Origin: Ilyonectria destructans
Lineage: Eukaryota > Ascomycota > Sordariomycetes > Hypocreales > Nectriaceae
Length of the DNA: 64,000 nt
Direction of reading: 5' to 3'
Assembly (NCBI GenBank): GCA_020740775.1
Contig: JAHEWK010000003.1
Span: 3,534,001-3,598,000 of the forward strand
The notes under the pieces were generated by a model. The model searched no databases. It was given only the letters and a program-made list of their open reading frames with translations, and was not told the DNA's origin. The first letter of the stretch is position 1, and every line of letters begins with the position of its first letter. The position numbers were made by a program, and so were the translations under genes. This document shows positions 33,801-45,709 of the stretch, piece after piece.

Positions 33801-34257
33801 GCCAGCGTCCCTGCCTGCCTTGGGGGCAATCGAAATCATCGACACGGCATGGGCGAGCATCCAAGCCCAGCAAAGGGGCTTTGTCGAATTCTCAATGAAG
33901 ACTATCGATTGGATGAGCATCCGGTACACCCTGGCAGGGCCAGGCGGAGCCTCTCAACAACCGAAGCGGCAGATCACCCTCGAGGTCCGGATGAAGGTCC
34001 GCCGTGGCGAGCCTTGGTGGCATGTCTGGCGCTCCACCTCGGGAACAGACGCTTCTCTCGACGACGACGTCACAGCAGCACTCAAGCCCATCTGGGAGAG
34101 CAAGGGCGAAGACTGGCACGGCCTTACTTCGAGCGCTGCTGCTAAGCCGAGTAGAGGCGTGGTGAACATGATGGCGGCTATTGACGACGCCATCCGGCCG
34201 CTAGCTGAGGCGCCTTTCAGCGGAGGTGATGGTTCCCAGGTCGTAGTTATTGACTAG
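30848..34257 (+). CDS. MED14: Mediator complex subunit 14 (Med14/Rgr1)
   Basis: Three exons (30848-31567, 31620-32806, 32859-34257) with two 52-bp introns give 1101 residues, close to yeast Rgr1 (1082). After a disordered Asn/Gly-rich N-terminus comes the diagnostic Med14 block: L-P-D-E-I-R-H-I-R-Q-G-F-I-P-I-S-L-L-L, A-K-W-V-K-A-L-V-I-T-E-W-S-R, and K-L-I-D-L-K-F-H-I-D-Q-Q. The next exon has F-R-N-Y-E-I-D-S-G-R-V-T-F-K-V-P-G-E-F-E and W-F-I-D-F-R-F-T-F. Med14 is the architectural backbone joining head, middle and tail of Mediator, the RNA polymerase II co-activator. The first ATG is chosen; a second lies at 30866. The gene lies in tandem behind ZWF1. Confidence 0.94.
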
Positions 34258-34676
34258 GGACCGGGCTGTACAGCGATGTGTGTATGCTTGAAGGAAAGCG
34301 GCGAAACGGTCCAGCTAGCGCGGTGGTTGTGTTTTGAAAACTTAATGATACCTCCAATGAAAAACATTGATTTCTTTCTAGATGTTGACAAGGATGGTTG
34401 GTGATTTTTATTCTTGGTGGTTGTGGCATCTGCACGTAACTGTTTGTATTCTAACCCATCATCTATCCACCTTTGGGATTTAGACGGCCTGGCATTCCCC
34501 ATGATACATAGACTTGCTTTTGATCGGCATGCCCTTGATAGACATGCATCTCTATCTAGACTAATATACAACAAAGTTGAGACGTTCCCCCTCTGTGTGC
34601 TCTACGCATGCTCTTTTTTTTTTGGATCCTGCCCGCGTGCATCTAAGACTCCTCAAGGACATAAACCAGTCCATAT
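34258..34676. other. Convergent 3' spacer, MED14 / HEM14
   Basis: About 420 bp of AT-richer tail-to-tail DNA holding both 3' UTRs. A 10-T run lies at about 34614-34623. No gene seen. Confidence 0.5.
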
Positions 34677-36642
34677 TTAGAGATTCCGCACAGGAATATC
34701 ATCAAGGCTCATGACAACAAAGTTATTCGTGTCCGAATCAAACACCTCGAGACCTGTCGTGGTGAGCCAGTTCTCGCCAACCACACTCGTCGCAGCGTCG
34801 TACCCAGCGCGCAGAGCAGCGACGGCGCCGATGCGGGTGTACGAGCCGCCGGCCACGGCGAGACGTCCCTTGTAAGCCTTGCGCAGCTCGGCGTGAGCGG
34901 CGCGCATGCGGCCCTGGTGGCCAACGTAGTGTTGCGGGATACACTGCTTGGCGAGGCGGCTAACGGCGTGGCAGGGGGCGTCAAGGGGGATGCCGAGGTG
35001 ACGCTCCAGCACGGCGCGGGCCTGGAGAATGGCCTCGGCCTCGGAGGGCGTCGAGACGCCGGGTTGGTCGTAGTAGTGGCCGCCCATGAGGACGAAGAGC
35101 TTGGTACCGGCGGGCTCGTCGGGCCCGCGCGTCTGGATGTCCGAGTCGAAGAAGACGCCGAGGGCGTGCTCCGGGTTGGCCTCGGGCGGGACGGTGCGCG
35201 GGATGAGGTAGCCGGTGCCGGGCGGCTTGATGTCCTCCTGCGGGAACCAGAGGTTGACCGTCATGACGTCGACCGAGTGGGACTCGGCGAGGGTGGGAAG
35301 ATGGCCATGAGTAGCCCCGGCGAGCGCCTGGGCCGTGAGGGTCGAGATGACCTTGTCGTACATGGTGGGCTTTGCGTCCTTGGCACTTTTAATCTGTAAG
35401 GAGGGCGGTTCAGTCAGTATCGTGCTTTGAAGTCCGTTGGTACTATGTTAGGTGGGGTTCCGTACCATGATCTTATCCTTGTTCGTGTCATGCTTGATCG
35501 TGTCATGCTTGATCGATGTGATGGGTGTGTTCAGCTTGATAGTCACATTGGGCTGTTCCCTGAGCGCGGCCTCCAGGGCCTTGGGCAACGACTCCATGCC
35601 ATCGGCGCCGAAGTCGATCAAGGCGGCCTTGGGCTGGCAGGCCAGCTTCTGGATCTGCTTGTCCTTCCCGAGAGTCTCGATGAGGTCCTTCTCGGACGTG
35701 GGCATGGGGCGCTGCCGAGAGCCGAGGTTCGGTAGATACCATCCCCAGTAGACGCGATCAAAGACCGTCTTGGCGCTGAGCTTGTCGATGTCGCCGCCGT
35801 AGATGCCGTGGATCATGGCCGACGCCATGGTCGCGGCGGCCTTTCGGCTGTTGCTGATCTGGTACATCCACTCGGCGATGGACGGGTCGTCTTTGGGGAC
35901 GCCCTTGGAGCCCACGGTGGACTTCCACAGGAGCATGAGGGCGGCGGGGATGTTCTCGAGGTAGAGCGGTTCGCGGAAGATGTCCGTGACGGGGATTGCC
36001 GGTGGGAGCGGCACCAGGTGGTCCGGGTAGTAGATGTAGCGCGGCAATTCCGGGGGCGAGACTGGGACGAGGCCGAGATCGAGGGCCTGGACAGGTTGGG
36101 CTTGTTAGCGAGGAACACGGGGGGATGCGAGAAGGCATTCGCACCAGGTCAAAGAGCACGAGATCATCGTACCGCCATGTGTTGCCATGGAGCGACGTCA
36201 TCGACCGCGAGCCGCGCTCGAACAAAACAGTTCCCTTCTTGCCGCCGACGTCGACGGGGACTCGGTCGCTGCGGACCCATCCGCCCAGCCGGTCGCTCGC
36301 CTCGTAGAGGGTGATGTTGGCCGTCGGCGGGAGCTTCTTGGCGAGGTAGTAGGCCGCCGTGAGGCCGGTCAAGCCGCCGCCGAGGACGGCAATGTCGGCG
36401 TGGGTAGAGGCCGAAGCGTAGGCGCGCCGTCCGTGGGTGTCCCGGCCGTGGTCGCAGGCGAGACGCAGAGAGGGATGCCGTAGTCGAGCCATCGCGAGAG
36501 GGGCCGCTGAGGCTATCGTGGTGGTGAGACTGCGGCGCCATGCGACGCAATTGAGGCGGCGGGCGGCGACATGGCCGGTCGCGGAGGGCGCGGCCGAGCT
36601 CAGGAGAGCAATGGCCGCGGATTGTGCACGCCTCTGGCCCAT
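34677..36642 (-). CDS. HEM14: Protoporphyrinogen oxidase, mitochondrial
   Basis: Three exons (36642-36145, 36086-35466, 35393-34677) encode 611 residues. The first ~80 residues are rich in Arg, Ala and Ser without acidic residues, a mitochondrial presequence. The FAD-binding Rossmann motif G-G-G-L-T-G is at 88-93, followed by L-Y-E-A-S-D-R-L-G-G-W-V-R-S. The C-terminus has the second flavin contact G-G-S-Y-T-R-I-G-A-V-A-A-L-R-A-G-Y. The enzyme oxidises protoporphyrinogen IX to protoporphyrin IX at the inner mitochondrial membrane, the step before iron insertion into haem. The coding region is unusually GC-rich, which creates long antisense shadow frames. A 15-nt tandem duplication close to intron 2 adds five residues (see findings). 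Confidence 0.94.
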
Positions 36643-37456
36643 GATGCGAGTTCAATTGGGCATGGCCGGGCTTGTGGGAGGAAGATGGCCGGATTGGAGG
36701 TTTGAAAGTGGGCGGCTTCTTGACGGAGCTATGCCGGACAAATGCGTCAGGGTCTCGTGTCTGGCCATGGCGGGTGGCGCGAGCCTGCCGGGGTCGACAT
36801 AATCCATGCACCCGTCTACAACTACATATATAGACCGAACATGGGGATTTATATTGTAGATATTGTATGTAATGGAATGGTTATATTATCAAGGCAATTG
36901 ACCTGATGTTAGTCCCAAGCACTATTGAACCGGCCGTTGGGACATCTCACATGTGCAGCACACATGCCGAGATATCTTCAATGACACAAGATATCACCAT
37001 ATCTCAACAACTTTCAAGGCCATCCTAGCAAACGCCAGTCACTAAAAAATATATACTTCACTCAAGGAAACAAAATGCTTTCGCGGGTTTGTGGGGAGGG
37101 TGACGAGCCCTGGTCTTGCATTCTTGCCCCGTCGTGCAACCCGTCATGCGGGAATGCACGAGCTGGCCGCTTCGTGTGTTGCGGCCTCTATATATAGGTA
37201 TGGTAAGGATACCAAGACGCTCGGCCGTCATGCCTCGACTCAAAAATCCCAACTGAGTCCCCCCCACTCCAAACGCCCTTCCATGCTCTGCCTCCCCAGC
37301 CAAGGACATTAGAAATCGACCATAATAGTACATGTCCATCGTCACGAATACAGCTTCTCATAGGGCTCCGGGTCAGCCATGCCCAGCCCAGCCCTGCCTA
37401 GTCCTGGAGACCTCATGTTCAGTTTTGTCTCCCATCCTCTCAGTTCATCCTCTTCT
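36643..37456. other. Spacer between HEM14 start and NAB2 stop
   Basis: HEM14 promoter (minus strand) and the NAB2 3' region. An ACATATATAGAC motif lies at about 36824-36835, some 180 bp upstream of HEM14, and could be its TATA element. No gene seen. Confidence 0.45.
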
Positions 37457-39027
37457 TCAACCGATAACCTCGGTGTCTTGTACCTGTTCCTGCTTGATTC
37501 CCTCCTCCTCCGGCTTGATCAGCTCCTCATCCGCTTGATCATCCACAAATTTCCTCTCGCTAACATGTTCCTCGCCTCCTTCAGCGGTCCAGACCTTATC
37601 CTTGAACCCTCCTTGCTGACCCTCCTCGTGCGCGAAAGCACATGTGGGGTTGAGACAGGGGTTGAACCTGCACTTGGTCTTGACGTGCGTGAACTTGCAG
37701 TTAGACGTTGTGCAATCCGCACCGTTCCGGCACAATGGCATCGATGGGTGCTTGAATGGGCACCGGGGGTTTTGGCAGTTGGGGAAGAACTTGCAGTCCT
37801 GCACGCTCTGGTGTGCGAGTCTCGCAGCTGGTGAGGGGTGTCGGCCGACACATTTGCGGTTCTTGCATGCCGCTCCAAAGCTGCAGTTGTCACTGGCATC
37901 GATGGTGGCTCCCGGGGGTGCTGCCGGCGACTGGTGAGCGAACTTGCAGTCCTTGTTGGTGCAGCTCAGGTTGTATTTGCAGGTATCGTCAGCGCTGGCA
38001 CCCTCGCGCTTGCCTCCCGACATGTCGACATCCTCGCCTTCTCCCTCGCCCGTGGGCTTGTTGGTATCTTGCCTGTTGTTGTTTTGGTTCTGGCCTCTGC
38101 GGAAGTTGCTCCGGTTGGGGTCTTGGACTCGGTCAAAGAGTGACTTTCCTCGGCGCTGGTTTCCGAATCCTCCTTGGTGACCGTTGTGACCGTTGCCGGG
38201 GGCGCCGCCGCCGGCCATGAGCTGTTGCGATAGTTGGAACATCATCTGGTTTTGTTGTTCCAGCATGGCGACGAGCTCCATCTGGTTGGGCTGACCGCCC
38301 TGCATCATCCATTGTTGCGCCTGGGGACCACCGGCAGCCATGCCAGCCAAGCCAGCTTGGATGTTGGCAGTGCGGTTGTTATTCCGGGCGATTCCTCCGC
38401 GACCTCGGGGTCCAGTGGGGGGTGTGCGCCCATGCGTGTTGATGCGCTCGCTTCCGGTCTGGCCTCGAACTCGGTGAAGGGCACCATCGCTAGTACGGTC
38501 CATGGCCTTGTTCATCTGGCCAAACATGCGCTTATCTCGGCCACCCCGTTGGTTGCCGTTGCCGTTACCGTTGCGCATTGAGCGGGGGCCAGTAGGTCTG
38601 TCCAAAAAGTTAGTCAGGGGTAAGCCCGGGGATGCGGAAAAAAGGAAACTCACGCATTCAGTTCTGATACATCTCCAGCGGCCATGTCTGTGTCCATGTC
38701 GCCGGCCGTTGCGCCATCTTGGGGCGCTTCAGCCATTGAATCATTGCCGCCGTTGGTTGCTACGTTGAGCACCTCGATCTGTTCAAACAGCCACGATGAA
38801 AAATCGCGTGTGCTAGGATCGTCGGGCCCAAGGCCCAGCAGGTCGCCAGAGAGCTCTGCGGCGATTTGATCTTGTGTCTTGCCGTTAACCAGCATGAGGA
38901 TGATGTACTCGGCGAGGGCGGAGTCATCAGCACCGCCAGTTCCCCATCCGACCTCGACAAGCTTTGGCTGGATGGCGACAGTGAGCGCCTCCGCCAGAGG
39001 TGTGTTGAGGCTGACTTCGACGGGCAT
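37457..39027 (-). CDS. NAB2: Nuclear poly(A)-RNA-binding protein Nab2 (CCCH zinc fingers)
   Basis: Two exons (39027-38654, 38597-37457) around a 56-bp intron encode 504 residues. The N-terminal ~100 residues form the PWI-like helical domain that in Nab2 contacts the nuclear pore: L-A-E-A-L-T-V-A-I-Q-P-K-L, then A-L-A-E-Y-I-I-L-M-L-V-N-G-K. A Gly/Asn/Arg-rich RGG-like centre and a Gln/Met patch follow. Five CCCH zinc fingers lie at about 331-455, with spacing C-x5-C-x4-C-x3-H or C-x4-C-x4-C-x3-H. Nab2 binds poly(A) tails, limits their length and promotes mRNA export. The start is at the ATG opening the helical domain (M-P-V-E-V-S-L); the in-frame sequence upstream is not conserved-looking. Confidence 0.92.
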
Positions 39028-40215
39028 GTTGAAGGTGAGAGGGGAGGTTGCGAAAGAGTCGCGGGTTTGGGTGGCGGACAGTATCGCCGCGAGCCTTGGT
39101 CGACACTCGGGCTTCAGAGACGCGTTCTTTGGAGCGGGAGCAATTCGCGTCGCGTATGAATCGAGTCGATCGCAGTGTCGCGAGGATAATATGGGTTGAT
39201 TCGCGGAGTTTCGCCGATTGTGAGATGGCGGGTCGTTGCACAGGGGCAAAGTTGTAGCAAGCTTTGAAGTGGTTGAGTTAAGTTGGCAAAGCTCTGCCTG
39301 GCGTCACGGAGAAGTCGAGAAGAATGGGTCGCATTGGTCACGTGACGAGCGCCTCTTGTTCAACGGGCCACCGTTTAGGGCCGCGACGGCTCAAACAGCC
39401 TTTGTGATTCGCGGACATGGTTGATTGTTCATCTCTTAGATAAGGGCATTAGGGGCTTGGTATGGGCTCGGTGCCTACTGTATGGACTGAAAGGGCGCCC
39501 ATTACGACGCCAGACAAGGCATCCAGAAGATTCTCGGTGACTGGCGAATCCCAGAGTAGGGAGATGATGCTCGTGGCTGTGGCTGGGCACCACCCAACGG
39601 AGGATTAGCGGTATTAGTCAGCCTCCCATCTGCCACAGTCACCGCTTGGTTTACCGCCTGATTGCCAAGAGAATGTCCCATCAGCCAGCTACCTGCTCAT
39701 GCCATCGTAGTACGGGAGACATGATTTATAACATCGGCTCCAGTGATTCCCAAGTTATTTACGGACAAATAACGGCTCCTAGCGACCCCGGCCCCGCACG
39801 CCCGTGCCTAACAGGCCGGTGACGTCTGTGATGAAGTGAAGTGAAGCATCCATCCCCCTGTCGCGTCTCGGCAGTTTTCTTTATCGCCACCCACCTCGAT
39901 CCATTCCCCGCAAAACAAGAACACACCTAACAGCGCGGGGATTCCTTCATGAGACTGCCGAGCGGGGGATTCGGGGAGAAATTGAAATTGAAATGGTGAC
40001 GGAATCTCGGAGAGTCAGAATCTATTTAGAGTTCTTTGTGCCCCTTTTCCCTGGCGGCCGTGCCCTTTGCTCATCAAACAGGCAAACAAACAGAGAGGTT
40101 CATCCGAACTGGAGGGCAGTATATCTGCGACTCCATGGCTGTTGGCTGCTCGTTAATCTGCAGCCGTCCGTCTCGACTCATTTGTAGCTTAAATTATGAA
40201 GGCATAATGCCTGAT

Positions 40216-40236
40216 GCACCATGCACCATGCACCAT
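40216..40236. repeat. (GCACCAT)3
   Basis: Three perfect heptamers, a one-base variant of the array at 40774-40825 in the same spacer. Confidence 0.9.
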
Positions 40237-40773
40237 GTTCTCGAAAGGGACTTGTTAGGCTAATGTGCGCCATCGAGAGCCGCTACGAAGTGCAACCAAC
40301 CGGCAACCAGCAGCTGAGCTGAGCTGAGCTGACTTGGCTCTTGAGCAAGGCGACCCTAATTACCACGTAACTTGGGAGGTTGGCCCAGCCTGGTTCATTG
40401 CCAGAGGAATGCCAAGCCACGACCCCAACATCCGACGGCAATGTATGTAGTACATGTGGAGCGGCCGATGCATATTCCGAACGTGGTTGGCCAAAACCAG
40501 GTTGAACAGCCAGCCATCTCCTCCGTTAGGATTCCTCCGATGATGTCCTGGCGAAGTACGAAGTACCTGATGGGTGACGGACGCCCATAGTTTCAGTAAG
40601 AATAGCCTGAGAAAGCCACACTCCCCTTATAAGCCAAGCCAAAGCAGGCGGAAACAAAAATAAAAGGTAAAAAGTAAAAATAAAAAGGAACCAGCACCAA
40701 GACAGCCAAGCCATTGCTGAGTGAGTCCTTTGCTGCTGACGGGCTGCATGAAAGACACCACAAGCGGCGCCGC

Positions 40774-40825
40774 TACATCACGCACCACGCACCACGCACC
40801 ACGCACCACGCACCACGCATCACGC
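40774..40825. repeat. (CGCACCA)n heptamer array
   Basis: Five perfect CGCACCA units flanked on both sides by variant copies (TACATCA, CGCATCA). Confidence 0.9.
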
Positions 40826-42103
40826 TGTAGGTAGCGACAGGACTCCGTACTTTGTTCGGCGATCAGTAGGCGGCGCCGGGCTGGGCTTGGCTTGGCTGGG
40901 CTGGGCTGGACTAGACTGGGCTGTGGAGCGTCGGCGATTAATACATACACTCGGGATCTTTGGCTTGGCTGCTTGGCTGCTTTGGCTGCCAAAGCGGCAA
41001 CCAACAGGTTTCAACCATCTTGCACTTTTCGTTCGGCTCGCCTTTTACGAGCAAGCGCCGTCATCTCCAAGCCCAGCTGCAAGCCCGTCAGTCACAATTA
41101 TACAATTATAGCAGCGGGCTGAGACTCACGAGTTCTCTCCCGCCCCCATAGCGGCGCGTGGACCGGTGGGATTCGTCCTGTCTTTTACCTGCTGCAAGCC
41201 GGACAGCCGCTATGATCCCTACAGCCCGATACTCCGTCTGCTGCTGCTCCTGCTCCTTGTCGCCCGACGCCGCCATCCTGACATTTCCCGCTACCTGGCC
41301 CATCCCTGCGCCTGACTCTGCGAGTCCAGCTAGCTAAGGTAGCCTTCAATATCGCGGCAACAAGCCAAAAGGCAACCAGCCAAAACAAGAAGCGCAGCAT
41401 TCACATTCACTTCCACATTCACACTCACACTCACACCGTCCAGTCGTCCAGCGTCCCCTCCGCGCCGTATGCACCCTGCCAACCACCTCTTTTTTGGCAT
41501 CGTCGCACCGCAGATCCAAGCAACCGTCGCCTACGCTTCTCTGCTGGACGTGTAACGTTGCGCGACCTCGGCGTCCCGTCGTGTCCTACGTCGTCTCCCA
41601 GCATCGCAGCCTCTCTCGAGTGCCACCACGCGCACACCCGCACGCTAGGGGACGGGCTGTGAGTCTCTGGCACGGCTGGCATCATTGATTCACTGGGATC
41701 TAGCTCTTGCAGATCCCAACTTTGGCCCTTGCTGGGCATCCTCCAAACCGCGACTGTGCTACGCAGTACCTCCCTGAGCCTCCCGTGGCTTGGGCCCTTG
41801 CATAGAGTCCCATCCAATAAATCCTCCCAAGCACATTCGAGGGGCTGACCCTCAGAGGCTCAGACTTCGCCCATCCCTAACACACGGCCCGGCCTTATTT
41901 AACTGGAATCCCCGTGCCACGGCCATCACCCTGCATCTCACTCCCGGTCCTTGGATTCCTTATAGGAGACCGTCTCTCCCGCTCTTCTTCGGTGCTTCGG
42001 TGCTTCCCTTGTCATCAATTGATCCCCTTTTCTCACCCATCTAGAGATCCGACCCCTGTCCATCTACTATCTACTGGCCTGTCTTCAGTGTCGATCACTC
42101 ATC

Positions 42104-43986
42104 ATGTGGTCCACACCTCTCCTCGCCGTGGCCGCCCTCGCCCTCGGTCATGTCAACGCCCTCTGGCCTGTCCCCCAGAAGATCTCCACCGGAGAAAAGG
42201 TCCTCTTCATCGACCAGACCCTCGAGGTGACCTACAATGGAGAGTCGGTACGCTGGATCCCCCCCGGTACCACTGGTGACCATGACGCTGTAATGCAGGA
42301 TACTGAGACCTTGTTTAATAAACAGATTTCCTATACTTATGGGTACTCCCCCAGCTCCGGCTCCGACTTCAGCAGCAAGGAAATCGTCCAGGCCGGCGTG
42401 TCGCGTGCCTTCCAGGCCATCTTCCAGGACAACTTTGTTCCCTGGAAGCTCCGTGCGCGCAATTCCGACTTTGAGCCTGACGTCTATGAGACGAAGACTT
42501 TTGTCAAGTCCATCCAAATCACCCAGACTGAGAAGGATGATGACAGCGCCTTTAAGCCACTCGCTGGCGAAGTAGATGAGTCGTACTCACTGACACTCTC
42601 TGAGGATGGCAAGGCCGTCATCAAGGCCAAGTCGTCCGTGGGCTGCCTCCACGCCCTGGAGTCGTTCCTCCAGCTTTTCTTCAAGCACAGCTCTGGCACA
42701 TTCTGGTACACCCCGCATGCCCCCGTGTCTATCGAGGATGAGCCCGAGTTCCCCCATCGTGGCGTCCTGCTCGACGTCGCTCGCTCGTGGTTCGAGGTCG
42801 ACGACATCAAGCACACCATTGACGCCATGGCGTGGAACAAGATGAACCGCCTCCATCTTCACGTTACTGACTCCCAGTCGTGGCCACTCGAGATTCCCGC
42901 TCTGCCCAAGCTGGCCGAGGAGGGTGCCTATCGCAAGGGTCTGTCATACTCGCCTGAAGATATCAAGGGCATCTACGAGTATGGTGTCCACCGTGGCGTC
43001 GAGGTTGTCATGGAGATTGACATGCCCGGCCACATCGGTGTCGTCGAGCTGGCGTACAAGGACCTCATTGTTGCTTACAATGAGAAGCCCTACCAGTGGT
43101 GGTGTGCCGAGCCCCCCTGCGGTGCCTTCCGCATGAACAGCACCGCCGTGTATGATTTCCTCGATAAACTGTTTGAGGATCTTCTGCCCCGTATCTCACC
43201 CTACACCGCCTACTTCCACACTGGTGGAGACGAGCTCAACAAGAACGACTCGATGCTGGATCCTGATATTCAGTCCAACGACACCGAGGTTCTCACCCCG
43301 CTCTTGCAGACCTTCCTCGACTATGCCCACGGCAAGGTCCGAGACGCTGGTCTGACCCCGCTGGTGTGGGAGGAGATGGTTACCGACTGGAATATGACTC
43401 TCGGTGATGATGTCGTTGTTCAGTCGTGGTTGGGCGGAAGCGCCGTCAAGGACCTGGCTGAGGCTGGCCATAAGGTCATTGACAGTGACTACAACTTCTG
43501 GGTGAGTGACTTGCCCTCTTTTTCCGACGAGAGCGCCATGCTAATGAAGTATGACAGTACCTTGATTGTGGCCGTGGCCAGTGGCTCAACTTTGACAATG
43601 GCGAAGCCTTCCAAACCTTTTACCCCTTTGCCGATTGGTGTGGCCCCTCTAAGAGCTGGCGTCTCATTTATTCGCACGACCCTACGGCCGGGCTGTCCAA
43701 GGAGGCGGCGAAGCGGGTGCTCGGTGGCGAGGTGGCAGTCTGGTCCGAGACCATCGACGCCGTCAACTTGGACTCGCTGGTGTGGCCGCGAGCAAGTGCG
43801 GCTGGTGAGGTGCTCTGGTCTGGACGAACAGACTCGGGCGGCCAGAACCGGTCTCAGTACGATGCCGCGCCGCGGCTGGCGGAGATGCGCGAGCGCATGG
43901 TTGCGCGAGGCGTGCGCGCTTCGCCGGTGCAGATGCCCTTCTGCACTCAAGGCGATGCAGGGGAGTGCGCCTATACCTTTTCTTAA
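42104..43986 (+). CDS. Secreted beta-N-acetylhexosaminidase, GH20
   Basis: Two exons (42104-43501, 43558-43986) around a 56-bp intron give 608 residues. The protein starts with a signal peptide (W-S-T-P-L-L-A-V-A-A-L-A-L-G-H-V-N-A) and an N-terminal GH20b-type domain. The catalytic barrel follows with H-R-G-V-L-L-D-V-A-R, L-H-L-H-V-T-D-S-Q-S-W-P and the catalytic pair Asp376-Glu377 in T-G-G-D-E-L. The enzyme removes terminal N-acetylglucosamine from chitin oligomers by substrate-assisted catalysis outside the cell. It belongs to the fungal Nag1/Nag2 type, active in chitin recycling, autolysis or attack on other fungi or insects. The Cys pair near the C-terminus (F-C-T-Q-G-D-A-G-E-C) is typical. 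The long frame continues past the donor of the intron, but only the splice restores Y-L-D-C-G-R-G-Q-W. Confidence 0.95.
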
Positions 43987-45709
43987 AGGGCGCGCGAACT
44001 CACGCCAGTTGTTGATTTCTCTTCATCTTGTACATACATACCTGCATTCTCAAGGAGTCTGGTCTTACGCCAAATGAATCAATGGTTTCTAGTTCGTCTC
44101 AGTGTGTTGCTTGTGGCATTACAATGCTGCTGTGATAACTATGTCGTGTGTTGTAGGTTTGAGGTGAGCCGGAGTGTGAGTTAGAGAGCGAAACGACCGG
44201 GACGATACGGAACGGGGCGGCCGGGGACGCGGGCGGGGGCTTCGGCTCCGACAAGTGGAGTACGGCTCAGCCCGCGCCGGACGGAGCATCGAGTTGTGCC
44301 GCAGGGCCGGTTACCTGCCATCTAAGGACATTGTGGGCGTCATGTTGTATTGTACTAGGCTCATAGTAGAATTGGCTGTTGCACATCGGCAAGGTCAGCT
44401 GGGCGCGCCACGGGCTCGGAGTTGGTGCGACGGCTCGTTGGTGACATCTCGGCATGTGACGGTCAAGGTGTGTCGTATCCCGGCGTGGGAGGAACTGTAA
44501 TTCTCCCTCGCGCTTGTGGGTGCGCCTTGGCAGCGCACTATCGAGCCTCCAGCGTTGGCCGAGCCTGTGCAGTAGATGCCGCGTCTCGAATCCGGGGACG
44601 GCCGGGGAGTGATTCGCTCGGGACATGGACATGGTCTGATGTTATCGGGGCACGGCCACGGAGGTTGCCTACCCCACAAGACGGAGGCGGGAGAGTGTAT
44701 TCGTAAAGGCGGGATGGGAACTGGAGGAGACGCTGGGAGGATTGGGGTCCAAGACTGCGGTTTGGAGTCCCCCGGCCGTTGCCCTCTTGAGCCAGGTTGC
44801 CGTTTTGGGAATCCTGATCGTCGACCCTGGCTCTGGCCGCTGTGTTTTCCTCCCACGCCACGGACTCTGGGCGAGCTTCCCAATTGCAGCTCCGCGTACA
44901 ATCGTTTAGGTATATTCATTCTCAATTGTCGGTTGCTTGCTCCGTTATTCATTCCTGGGGTACGTGCTGCCATGTAGCGCTTACACCACAAGCATGCGGC
45001 TCTGAAGCAACGCATGTCAGATTTACAACCTCAGATCATGTAAAAAGTCACCCGATTATACGACAACATAACGACATAACGCAGCCTTCTACCTCGCAGG
45101 ATACCGCTACCTGGATCCACGAAAAGTCCAGCCAACAATGCCCATTACCCCGCCGTCAATCCCAAGACCCTCCTCCACACCCACCCACAACAGGGCCCCC
45201 CCTGCGCCTCGGCAAACGTCCCGCAAAGACATCTGAAAGCGACGTTTCTCAATTGCTCCGACGCCCCGCCTCCGCTTGCCCCAGACGCCGTCTGTGGCGT
45301 CTCAATCGGGTAATCGGTTCGTCCTGGCGGCTCCGTCTTGGTTAGGAGGTGAGGGGAAGTTATGCGCCGCGCTCCTCGTTTGCGTTGTGCGCGATTGGTT
45401 GGCCGGGGATGCGGCCACGACAGGTTCTGATCTTAGTTATGCCGGGATTTGCCTTGCGTCCGAGGTTGCGAAGGTTTCTGTCCTGTGGGATTAATATCGA
45501 AGATCCTGCTGCTATGTTGGCTCCACCTCTACTTGACGTCTTGTTGTCTTGGATGACAACTTGCTATATACAACACACCGCATTAGACTCTCGAGTCAAT
45601 GAGGCAAGAATTACATTTCTAATTACTCCCGCTGAGCAATTAGCTCGTCAACGCCATCCTATTCTTTTCCAATTGCATCTCTCCCTTCCCATCTCCACGG
45701 TGTCCCAAA
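43987..45709. other. Spacer hexosaminidase to P450
   Basis: 3' UTR of the hexosaminidase and promoter of the P450. Long overlapping frames on both strands between 44.2 and 45.0 kb are caused by GC-rich sequence; none has a domain. No gene supported. Confidence 0.5.

Larger units (their letters stand above)
39028..42103. other. 3.1-kb divergent spacer, NAB2 / hexosaminidase, with many short repeats
   Basis: Both promoters lie here. A perfect GTCACGTGAC palindrome (39337-39346) is about 310 bp upstream of NAB2. The middle is rich in short tandem repeats: heptamers at 40216-40236 and 40774-40825, a GAGCT pentamer at about 40314-40329, and CTTGG/CTGGG runs at about 40880-40925. The last 150 bp before the hexosaminidase are pyrimidine-rich leader. 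No gene is supported. Confidence 0.5.

Noticed and set aside
37644..38220. Plus-strand ORFs opposite NAB2
   Set aside because: Antisense shadows of the zinc-finger region (Cys-rich reading of the complementary strand).
44395..45015. 206-codon minus-strand ORF between the hexosaminidase and the P450
   Set aside because: Pro/Arg/Ser-rich chance frame with overlapping open frames opposite; no domain or splice pattern.
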